A stretch of 29,501 bases of DNA, taken from assembly GCA_963650915.1 (NCBI GenBank), contig CAVJMJ010000019.1, forward strand, positions 1 to 29,501. The letters run 5' to 3'. This stretch comes from UBA4636 sp963650915 (GTDB lineage Bacteria; Bacillota; Clostridia; Christensenellales; Borkfalkiaceae). This document shows positions 1 through 6,555 of the stretch, in pieces. Every line of letters begins with the position of its first letter. The stretch's first letter is position 1. The position numbers and the translations under genes were made by a program. The notes beneath the pieces are model-generated. The model was given only the letters and a program-made list of their open reading frames with translations. It had not been told where the DNA came from and did no database searches.

Positions 1-1539
1 AAAAGAAGCATAATTGTATCGGCAGTGCTCGCTATAATTATGTGCGTAAGCCTTGCAGCCGGCGCAACCTTTGCATTATTTACCAGTGAAAGCAAGGTAA
101 ACATTACCGTTTCATCGGGTAAAGTAAACGTAGTTGCAACCATTGAAGATCTTCAAACTTATTCCGGTAAAGATTTAACCGGCAATGCAGAAGATGACGC
201 CAAAAACAGAATATTTGCAACCGATAATCAAGATGCCTTCCCGGGCGGCGAAAATCTCAAGTTTACCAACGGCGGTACGGCAACGCTTGACCCAGCAAAG
301 CAAACTTTAACCCTCGACAAAATGACCCCGGGCGACAAGGTTACTTTTAACATCAAAGTTCAAAACGACAGTAACGTTGCTATCAAATACCGCACGAAAA
401 TTACCGCAACCGATAAAGGATTGTACGATGCTTTAACCATTACGATAGGCGATGTAACTTTCGACAGAAAAGTTATAACCGCATATAAAACGTTAGAAGC
501 CAAAGCACAACCCGATAACGTTGAAGTTACGGTTGATATGCCTTCTTCGATAGGTAATGAATATCAAGATTTATCTTGCACGTTGCATTACGTCGTCGAA
601 GCAATTCAAGGCAATGCGGTTGGCGAAGCCGACACCTATCCCGTTTATCCTACCAACGTGACGAAGGACAGTTTCACCGAAGGAAATAACGTTGCTTACG
701 TTGACAATGACAATGTAGTCAAATATGTTGCCGATATTAACGAAGCAATTAATGCCGGTGCAAGTGTTATTTATGTCAAAGAAGGCGCAACCCTCGCTAA
801 TTACGGAACGCCTGACTTAACATCCGATTTGACCATCTACGGTAACGGCGCAAACTTCAGTTATAGAGTAATCGGGTTGAACGGTACAAATAATGGAAAA
901 GATCACACCTCAGACGGAGTCAGTTTGACGATCTATGATGCTAATAACCTAAAAATATGGGGCTACGCACCAAAGAGCAATAGCGTTAATAACGTTACTC
1001 TTGAAAACTGCACTTATGAAGGCAACGGAGTCGGACAAGGGAGTAGTACTAAAAAATCTGACGGTATTTTCTATATCAGCAAAAACGATTATGATGCAAC
1101 CGGTCAAGTTAACCTTACCATGAACAACTGCAAGGTCAGCGGATGCAATCAAGGCGTTTACACAAATCTCGGTGGCACAATCAATATCACCAACAGTGTT
1201 TTCGTAAACTGCGCTACCGCTATCAAAGCATCCCATAAGAATACTACAGGGACTTTGACTTTGAATGTCAGCGATACTACATTTATTAGTTGCGGTTGGA
1301 CTGAATATATTAAAGACATGGAATGGCTTGCTGATGACAGTGCTGCAATCAAATGCAAAACAAAGAGCAGCGACGGTATAAAATTGAACCTTACCGATGT
1401 TTCCGTTATCAAAACAATCGGCGATTATAGTTTCCATATCGACGACGATGAACATGACAAAAAATACACCGGCAGTACCACTGTCACTGCAACTAACGTA
1501 ACCGTAGACGGTGTAACATGGACTTACAACGGTCAATAA
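1..1539 (+). CDS. Secreted SipW-type / beta-helix surface protein, 5' partial
   Basis: The frame is open from the first base, so the start codon lies upstream; a GTG at 25 is only an internal codon. The N-terminus is a basic and hydrophobic segment followed by ATFALFTSES, which matches the signal peptide of TasA/camelysin-like proteins cleaved by SipW-type signal peptidases. Roughly residues 30-220 look like the beta-sandwich of that family: an SSGKVNV strand, then a TPGDKVTFNIKVQN block typical of its mid region. From about residue 240 to the end the pattern changes to short strands rich in Asn and Thr (NVTLENCTYEG, NLTMNNCKVSG, NITNSVFVNC, LNVSDTTFISC), as in right-handed parallel beta-helices. 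This suggests a secreted or cell-surface fibre or adhesin. No SipW peptidase gene is in the window. The family is fairly sure; the substrate or ligand is unknown. Confidence 0.75.
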   Translation, partial: KRSIIVSAVLAIIMCVSLAAGATFALFTSESKVNITVSSGKVNVVATIEDLQTYSGKDLTGNAEDDAKNRIFATDNQDAFPGGENLKFTNGGTATLDPAKQTLTLDKMTPGDKVTFNIKVQNDSNVAIKYRTKITATDKGLYDALTITIGDVTFDRKVITAYKTLEAKAQPDNVEVTVDMPSSIGNEYQDLSCTLHYVVEAIQGNAVGEADTYPVYPTNVTKDSFTEGNNVAYVDNDNVVKYVADINEAINAGASVIYVKEGATLANYGTPDLTSDLTIYGNGANFSYRVIGLNGTNNGKDHTSDGVSLTIYDANNLKIWGYAPKSNSVNNVTLENCTYEGNGVGQGSSTKKSDGIFYISKNDYDATGQVNLTMNNCKVSGCNQGVYTNLGGTINITNSVFVNCATAIKASHKNTTGTLTLNVSDTTFISCGWTEYIKDMEWLADDSAAIKCKTKSSDGIKLNLTDVSVIKTIGDYSFHIDDDEHDKKYTGSTTVTATNVTVDGVTWTYNGQ

Positions 1540-1852
1540 ACAGGCTACAAATAAAGTAAAAGCGAATATGTGCTAACGCAGATAAACGCTAAAAGCGGAT
1601 ATGTGCTAATACAACAGCGTTTTTTTGCTAACGCAAATCTGTGGAAACGCTAAAAGCGATTGTAAAAAATCAGGCTATTTGTGTGTTTGGCATAAACACC
1701 AAAATAGCCGACAACACTAAAATTTTTTGCTAACATAAAAGCAGATAAACGCTAAAAGCGAAAACGCTAAAGTAATAGCGTATATAAGCTAAAAAGCAAA
1801 TTTTTGCCAACGCAAAACGGCAAAAAATCTAAAAGCAAATTTTTGCCAACGC
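1540..1852. repeat. Degenerate short-repeat region after the beta-helix gene
   Basis: This stretch has no plausible gene. AAACGCTAAAAGCG occurs three times exactly (1584-1597, 1645-1658, 1747-1760). GCTAACGCA or GCCAACGCA occurs at 1572, 1627, 1806 and 1845. A 24-bp block is repeated exactly at 1792-1815 and 1831-1854. An imperfect hairpin with 16-nt arms spans 1673-1709, but no U-tract follows it. The region lies between the stop codon and an intrinsic terminator, so it would form a long repetitive 3' UTR. Confidence 0.7.
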
Positions 1853-1893
1853 AACAACAGCGGTTCGAGTAATCGAGCCGCCGTTGTTTTTTT
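1853..1893 (+). terminator. Intrinsic terminator of the beta-helix gene
   Basis: Arms at 1853-1868 and 1873-1888 pair over 16 positions with one mismatch and one G-U, closing a four-base loop. A run of seven T follows. It ends the transcript more than 300 bases after the stop codon at 1539. Confidence 0.85.
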
Positions 1894-2009
1894 ATTATAG
1901 AAATGAAATTTTAATATAAAAATCCGTCTATAAGCCCGTTATCGGCGTTTTTTGTCATGTTGAGTTTTGAAAGCCTTCACCAACAGAAAGACTTCACCCG
2001 CTGGAAGGC

Positions 2010-2222
2010 TTCACCTTGAGGGGAAGCTGTCAACTTGTTGACTGATGAGGTGTAGCCGACGATAGTCGGCGTTAAAGGATTTGTATAATCTTTGCAATTA
2101 TATAAACCGTCCAACCTCCTCAGTCGCTACGCGACAGCTTTGCTAAGCCGCAGACGGCAATCCTCTCGTCAACTACGTTGACACTCCCCTTGGTAAGGGG
2201 AATTGCCCTACCAGGTGAAGCC
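2010..2222. repeat. Interspersed intergenic repeat cluster with inverted copies
   Basis: A CAGTC...GACAGC core with GGGG-type ends appears in opposite orientations: on the minus strand within 2010-2052 and on the plus strand within 2115-2143. Related palindromic pieces (GTCAACTTGTTGAC, TCGCTACGCGA, GTCAACTACGTTGAC) and AGGGG/CCCCT blocks fill the rest. The composition resembles small palindromic repeats scattered between genes in gut Clostridia. I see no transposase and no long open frame that looks coding. Confidence 0.6.
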
Positions 2223-2420
2223 TTGCCGACGCATTTACGAACCTCGTAAGGTAAAGGCTTGCTGACGCACAATATAAGCCTTATTGAAATGTAACGCCTA
2301 CGCACCCCTCAAGGTGAAGCCTTGCCGACGCATTTACGAACCTCGTAAGGTAAAGGCTTGCTGACGCACAATATAAGCCTTATTGAAATGTAACGCCTAC
2401 GCATCCCTACCGGGTGAAGG
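2213..2420. repeat. 99-bp tandem duplication
   Basis: Copy one spans 2213-2311 and copy two 2312-2410, nearly identical; a third copy begins near 2412 (GGTGAAGGC) and stops. Each unit contains GGTGAAGCCTTGCCGACGCA and ends in GTAACGCCTACGCA. It directly extends the interspersed-repeat cluster, so the whole block probably grew by duplication of one element. Confidence 0.8.
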
Positions 2421-2483
2421 CTTTGAAATTTATCAAAACAACGACTTTTAAAAACATATTTTCTATTTTATAAATTGTTTTTT

Positions 2484-2518
2484 GTTTTAAAAAAATAGAT
2501 TTTCTATTTTTTTAAAAC
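2484..2518 (-). terminator. Perfect AT-rich palindrome at the DUF4363 stop codon, possible terminator
   Basis: Arms 2484-2499 and 2503-2518 are perfect 16-nt reverse complements (GTTTTAAAAAAATAGA) around a TTT loop, and the minus-strand stop codon at 2512-2514 lies inside the hairpin. On the minus strand the U-rich part is inside the stem, and an A run rather than a T run follows it. Terminator function is therefore plausible but not classical. TTTTCTATTTT recurs three times around it. Confidence 0.45.
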
Positions 2519-2889
2519 AGGTTTTCTATTTTCAATGAAAAAGTTTTTGGAATTTGCTCGCATAGAGTTTTGACGACTACAAGTTTGGCTATGGCTTCGT
2601 CGTTTTTGCCGTATTCGGCGTAAGTTAGGGCTTCGGAAATCCAAAGGTCGAGTTCTTTAAGTTCGGCGTGCGGTACGTATACGTGCAGACTTCGCTTTTT
2701 TTCAAGCCAAAAATTTTGCAAAGCCGAAACGTCGTCACCGTTTGCGGTGCCGTCGTCGAGCTTTTTTATAACGGCGTCGTTCATCGTTATAAGTTCGTTA
2801 AAGGTATTTTTAAGTGAAATATTTTCTATTACCGCCCCTGCTATAATAAGTGCGGTAGCGACTATTATCGAAATTACGGATTTTACCAA
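2512..2889 (-). CDS. DUF4363 family protein
   Basis: A protein of 125 residues with one N-terminal membrane segment (about residues 4-22) and a mainly helical remainder. The spacing of hydrophobic and charged residues in FWLEKKRSLHVYVPHAELKELDLWISEAL is typical of DUF4363 proteins. In Clostridia these commonly sit beside a DUF421 gene, as here. It overlaps the end of the upstream DUF421 gene by 7 bases, so the two are probably translationally coupled. The molecular role of the family is not established; a membrane-bound partner of the DUF421 protein is the simplest reading. The family call rests on recalled sequence pattern and genomic context. Confidence 0.72.
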   Translation of the reverse strand: MVKSVISIIVATALIIAGAVIENISLKNTFNELITMNDAVIKKLDDGTANGDDVSALQNFWLEKKRSLHVYVPHAELKELDLWISEALTYAEYGKNDEAIAKLVVVKTLCEQIPKTFSLKIENLF

Positions 2890-3566
2890 ATTGCCTCCTC
2901 GCTAAGTTGCATATTTATAACTTTTGCCGACTGTCCTTTTAACTGCAAATAAGCCTTTCCCGAACCCGACACGGTCAAAATATCTATATCCTTCAACCTT
3001 TTAATTTCGTTTTCCCTCAAGAATTCGTTCAGCGTATTTTCGTCGAGTTTTAAAAGGGCGTAATTTTTTTTGTCTATTTTTCCTTCCGATATAAGCAGCA
3101 CGGGTAAATCTTTTTCCGTGCTGTTTTCCTTTTTCAAAACGGACAATTTGCCGTTTGATTCGAAAATGGCGTAATGGACGGAATCGAGTGAATAATTACC
3201 CGTTCCCCTTAGCGATTCAATAAGGTCGCTTACGTCCATATTGTTTTTTTTGAGTTCCTTTATATCCACTCCGTTTTTGTTTATGACGATAGCGGGTTTT
3301 CCGTCGACCACGCTTTTAAAAGAACTCGACAATTGCTCGCAAACGGTAAGAAACTGATGCAAAATAAAGACTGCCAAAATGGACGCCACGCCGTAAATTA
3401 AAGGTATCGAAACGTCCGTCATGGGGACGCAGGCAAGTTCGGCAATCAATAGGGTAATGATAAATTCAAATGGTTGCATTTCGCCGATTTGCCTTTTTCC
3501 CATAAGTCGCATGACGATAATCAATGTTACGAAAACGACTATGGCTCTTAAAAAAATTATCAGCAT
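2883..3566 (-). CDS. DUF421 / YetF family membrane protein
   Basis: A protein of 227 residues beginning with about three membrane segments in the first 80 residues. The hallmark RLMGKRQIGEMQPFEFIITLLIAE stretch follows TM1, as in YetF-like proteins. The C-terminal half is a soluble alpha/beta domain starting near VVDGKPAIVINKNGVDI; the family's characteristic 'dGkp.vli..G' strand and the SLDSVHYAIFESNGKLSV strand are visible. Some Bacillus members are linked to spore germination or membrane function, but the biochemical activity is not settled. It is the first gene of a two-gene minus-strand unit with DUF4363 and is divergent from comM. The start at 3566 is the only in-frame ATG giving a complete first membrane segment; the ribosome binding site is weak. 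Confidence 0.85.
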   Translation of the reverse strand: MLIIFLRAIVVFVTLIIVMRLMGKRQIGEMQPFEFIITLLIAELACVPMTDVSIPLIYGVASILAVFILHQFLTVCEQLSSSFKSVVDGKPAIVINKNGVDIKELKKNNMDVSDLIESLRGTGNYSLDSVHYAIFESNGKLSVLKKENSTEKDLPVLLISEGKIDKKNYALLKLDENTLNEFLRENEIKRLKDIDILTVSGSGKAYLQLKGQSAKVINMQLSEEAIW

Positions 3567-3627
3567 ATAATTAAGTTTGCCCCGAAAAAATTAAACTATG
3601 TACCGTTTTTTGGGGACAAAATATATA

Positions 3628-3651
3628 TAATAGGCAAAAATACCTTGACAA
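3628..3651 (-). promoter_or_regulatory. Possible minus-strand promoter for DUF421-DUF4363
   Basis: Read on the minus strand, TTGTCA (3646-3651) and TATATA are separated by about 18 bases. The -35 box would overlap the -35 of the comM promoter on the other strand. AT-rich sequence makes chance matches likely. Confidence 0.3.
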
Positions 3652-3673
3652 AAAGTCGGTTTTGTTGCATTAT
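3645..3673 (+). promoter_or_regulatory. SigA-type promoter for the comM-hisS unit
   Basis: TTGACA at 3645-3650 and CATTAT at 3668-3673 are separated by 17 bases, a near-consensus vegetative promoter about 160 bases upstream of the comM start. No other good promoter is visible before hisS, so it may serve the whole run of genes. Confidence 0.65.
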
Positions 3674-3831
3674 AAAACGGGAAGCAAGTGTGTTTGCGTC
3701 CTATAGCGTCGACGTTTTTGCTCCTTTTTTTGCATTACGTCTGCGTTTTTCGGAAGAAATCTTTCGTACCTTTTCGGTGCGGATGAGCAAAATTACCAAC
3801 GAAATTATGAAACACAAAGGAAAAGGGAAAA

Positions 3832-5352
3832 ATGTTATCTAAAATCACGAGTTACACTTTGCAGGGTTTAGACGGTTTACCCGTCGACGTAGAAGTAGAC
3901 ATTTCGCGCGGATTGCCGAAGTTCGACATAGTAGGGCTTCCCGACACCGCCGTAAAAGAGTCTAAAGAAAGGGTTCGCGCCTCAATTAAAAATTCGGGCA
4001 AAAACTTTCCCGTTGCGGTAATCACCGTCAACTTGGCACCTGCCGACATAAAAAAGGAAGGTTCCAAATTAGACCTCGCAATCGCGATATCTCTTCTTCG
4101 CGCAACCGAACCCGGTATGGACAGGTCGATTGACAAAACGGTCGTTTTGGGCGAGTTGTCGTTAGACGGCGCCGTTCGTCCGGTAACGGGCGTACTGCCC
4201 ATTTGTCTTTCGGCAAAGGCAAGGGGATACACCACTTTGATTATCCCCAAAGCCAACGAAGAAGAAGCGTGCTACGTCGAAGGCATAAAAATCATAGCCG
4301 TTTCCACTCTTAACGAGGCGGTAAGGTATTTCAAGGGCGAGGAAGTCGCCGTTACCGAAATCAAAAAGTTTACCCCTCCGCAAGAAACCGACTTCAAAAA
4401 CGACCTCAAATACGTCAAAGGGCAGTATATAGCAAAACGAGCCCTCGAAATAGCCGTAAGCGGTGGACACAACATTTTGATGGTCGGCGCGCCCGGTGCG
4501 GGTAAAACCATGCTTGCAAAATGTATTCCGTCGGTAATGCCTGACATGACTTTCGACGAAGCACTCGAAACGACTGCGGTACATTCCGTTGCGGGCAATC
4601 TTTCGCACAGTAGCGGTATTGTAAAAATAAGACCGTTTATATCTCCGCATCACACGGCAACGAGGATTGCTTTGGTCGGCGGTGGCGCAAACGTTTTACC
4701 GGGACTTGTCAGTTTAGCCAACAACGGCGTTTTGTTCCTTGACGAAATGCCCGAGTATCCGAGGACGGTTTTGGAATGTCTTCGTCAACCCATAGAAGAC
4801 GGCGTAATAACAGTTTCGAGGGCGAAGGGCAGTAATAAATTCCCCGCAAAATTCATGCTTTGTGCAAGCATGAACCCTTGTCCTTGCGGAAATTACGGTT
4901 CGGAAAACGCCGAGTGTAAATGTTCGGACGCCCAAATAAGAAAATACAGAGCCAAAATTTCAGGTCCTCTGCTTGACAGAATAGATTTGCAAATACACGT
5001 CGACAACGTAAAATACGACGACTTGGTGTCTACCGAACTCGAAGAACCTTCCTTTAACGTAAGGCAGAGGGTAAACACCGCAAGAAAAATTCAAAGAGAA
5101 CGTTTCGTCGAAGACGGTATTCGCACCAACGCCGAAATGAGCGAAAGGGAATTGACCAAATATTGCAAACTCGACCCGGAAGACGAAAAACTTTTCAAAA
5201 AATCGTTTGAAAACCTCAAACTTTCGGCAAGGGGAAGAAGTCGTATACTAAAAGTCGCTCGTACAATAGCCGACCTCGATTATTCCGAAAACATCGAAAG
5301 AAGGCACCTTCTCGAGGCTATAAGTTACAGAAGTTTCGACATGAAAGAATAG
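3832..5352 (+). CDS. comM: ComM/YifB family Mg-chelatase-like AAA+ ATPase
   Basis: A protein of 506 residues, the usual length. The N-terminal part (about 1-170) is the Lon-protease-like ChlI domain, with DISRGLPKFDIVGLPDTAVKESKERVRAS and VNLAPADIKKEGSKLDLAIA. The AAA+ core follows: Walker A GAPGAGKT at 219-226 and Walker B VLFLDE at 300-305. A Cys-rich MNPCPCGNYG segment and the Mg_chelatase C-terminal helical domain come next. In Gram-negative bacteria ComM is a hexameric helicase that promotes branch migration during integration of transforming DNA. Pairing with dprA 11 bases downstream fits a DNA-processing role. The ATG follows an AAAGGAAAAGGG ribosome binding site. Family certain; activity in this organism inferred. 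Confidence 0.95.
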   Translation: MLSKITSYTLQGLDGLPVDVEVDISRGLPKFDIVGLPDTAVKESKERVRASIKNSGKNFPVAVITVNLAPADIKKEGSKLDLAIAISLLRATEPGMDRSIDKTVVLGELSLDGAVRPVTGVLPICLSAKARGYTTLIIPKANEEEACYVEGIKIIAVSTLNEAVRYFKGEEVAVTEIKKFTPPQETDFKNDLKYVKGQYIAKRALEIAVSGGHNILMVGAPGAGKTMLAKCIPSVMPDMTFDEALETTAVHSVAGNLSHSSGIVKIRPFISPHHTATRIALVGGGANVLPGLVSLANNGVLFLDEMPEYPRTVLECLRQPIEDGVITVSRAKGSNKFPAKFMLCASMNPCPCGNYGSENAECKCSDAQIRKYRAKISGPLLDRIDLQIHVDNVKYDDLVSTELEEPSFNVRQRVNTARKIQRERFVEDGIRTNAEMSERELTKYCKLDPEDEKLFKKSFENLKLSARGRSRILKVARTIADLDYSENIERRHLLEAISYRSFDMKE

Positions 5353-5363
5353 TAAGCGATATT

Positions 5364-6455
5364 ATGACCGAATATACAGAACGCGAACTCGCTCTTATCG
5401 TCATAGATTCCCTCGACGGCTTAGAATACAAGCACGAAAAGGCACTTATAGGGGCTATAGGTAAGGCTGAAAACCTGCTTTCCTGTCCCGAAAGCGCAAA
5501 ACGATATCTTTTTAAAAATTTGCCCGAGCAAAAAGCCAAAACCGTTACTTTGTCGTTAAACCGAGAATACGCCGAAACGGTGGTAAAATCACTCGATAAA
5601 CGCTCGGTAAAAGCCGTTACGATTTTTTCCTCCGACTACCCCGAAAGACTTAAAAATCTCGACACACCGCCTCTCGTACTCTACTGCAAGGGCGATATTT
5701 CCCTTTTAAACTCCAAAAAGACTCTTTCCGCCGTCGGTTCGAGAAAGACCCTTCCGTATGCCGAGGCACTTTTGAAGGACGTATGTAAAACGGTAGGGAA
5801 CGCCGGCGTGACTTTGGTTACGGGTAGTGCGACCGGGGCAGACAGAGCGGTAATTTTGTCGGCACTCGATAACGGTAACAAAGTCGTTTCCGTTCTTGCT
5901 GGCGGTATCGATCACGTTTATCCCGATTGCAATAAATCGTTGATAGAAAAAGTTTATAAAAACGGTTTGGTTATTTCAGAGCAACCGCCGGAAATCGCCC
6001 CGACTTATTGGATGTTCCCGGTAAGAAACAGAATCATTTCCGCCCTCGGCGACGCAGTTTTGATTGCCAGCGGAGACAAAAAGAGCGGGGCAAGATATAC
6101 CGCAGATTTCGCCCTCGAATACGGCAGACAGATTTTTGCCTTTCCGTACTCGGTGGGTATAACCTCGGGCGAACTTTGCAACGAACTTATTAAGCGCGGT
6201 GCCTTTTTATGCGACGGATACGAAGATATTCTTTCCGAACTCGGCGTAACGTACGAAGAAAAGGCGGAACTCGTGTCCCTTAGCGACGAGGAACAGACTT
6301 TATACGACGCCATTGCTTCCGGTAACGAAGACATGACGGTATATTGCATGAAAAACGGCGTAAAATTTTACGAAATCGCGCCCACACTTTCCTCGCTCGA
6401 AATACAAGGTCTTATCGTAAAAACGGCGGGAAACAGATATAAACCCGTAAAATAG
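5364..6455 (+). CDS. dprA: DNA-processing protein DprA (Smf)
   Basis: A protein of 363 residues. DprA loads RecA onto incoming single-stranded DNA during transformation and protects that DNA. The Rossmann-like core is clear: AVGSRKTLPYAEAL, LVTGSATGADRAV, AGGIDHVYPDCN, then SEQPP and FPVRNRIISALGDAVLIASGDKKSGARYTADFALEYGR. A short helical N-terminal region precedes it and a winged-helix-like tail (about 300-363) follows. The usual S-G-x-A-x-G-I-D loop reads TGSATGAD here, a mild divergence. It follows comM by 11 bases with a weak ribosome binding site, so coupling is likely. After the stop, hairpin repeats separate it from topA. Confidence 0.93.
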   Translation: MTEYTERELALIVIDSLDGLEYKHEKALIGAIGKAENLLSCPESAKRYLFKNLPEQKAKTVTLSLNREYAETVVKSLDKRSVKAVTIFSSDYPERLKNLDTPPLVLYCKGDISLLNSKKTLSAVGSRKTLPYAEALLKDVCKTVGNAGVTLVTGSATGADRAVILSALDNGNKVVSVLAGGIDHVYPDCNKSLIEKVYKNGLVISEQPPEIAPTYWMFPVRNRIISALGDAVLIASGDKKSGARYTADFALEYGRQIFAFPYSVGITSGELCNELIKRGAFLCDGYEDILSELGVTYEEKAELVSLSDEEQTLYDAIASGNEDMTVYCMKNGVKFYEIAPTLSSLEIQGLIVKTAGNRYKPVK

Positions 6456-6468
6456 TCTTAAGATTTTA

Positions 6469-6536
6469 TCGTAAGAAAGTCTTACGAACTATCGTAAGAA
6501 AGTCTTACGATTTTATCGTAAGAAAGTCGATTACGA
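6469..6536. repeat. Three-unit tandem hairpin repeat between dprA and topA
   Basis: TCGTAAGA-AAG-TCTTACGA is present perfectly at 6469-6487 and 6492-6510. A third, altered copy starts at 6516, where the right arm reads TCGATTACGA. The period is 23-24 bases. Each unit is an 8-bp stem with a three-base loop. No T-run follows, so it is not a normal terminator. It starts 14 bases after the dprA stop and ends 19 bases before the topA start. Confidence 0.85.
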
Positions 6537-6555
6537 CGAAAACAATAGGAGAATT

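Noticed and set aside
949..1536. A 195-codon minus-strand frame inside the beta-helix gene
   Set aside because: It is the antisense of a clearly coding repetitive protein and has no family signature.
2120..2305. A 61-codon minus-strand frame in the interspersed repeats
   Set aside because: It consists of repeat sequence only and has no ribosome binding site.
3645..3842. A 65-codon open frame just before comM
   Set aside because: It begins on the -35 box of the comM promoter, lacks a ribosome binding site, has no recognisable protein pattern and overlaps the comM start.
6469..6536. Terminator between dprA and topA
   Set aside because: The hairpins are not followed by a T-run, and topA starts 19 bases later.
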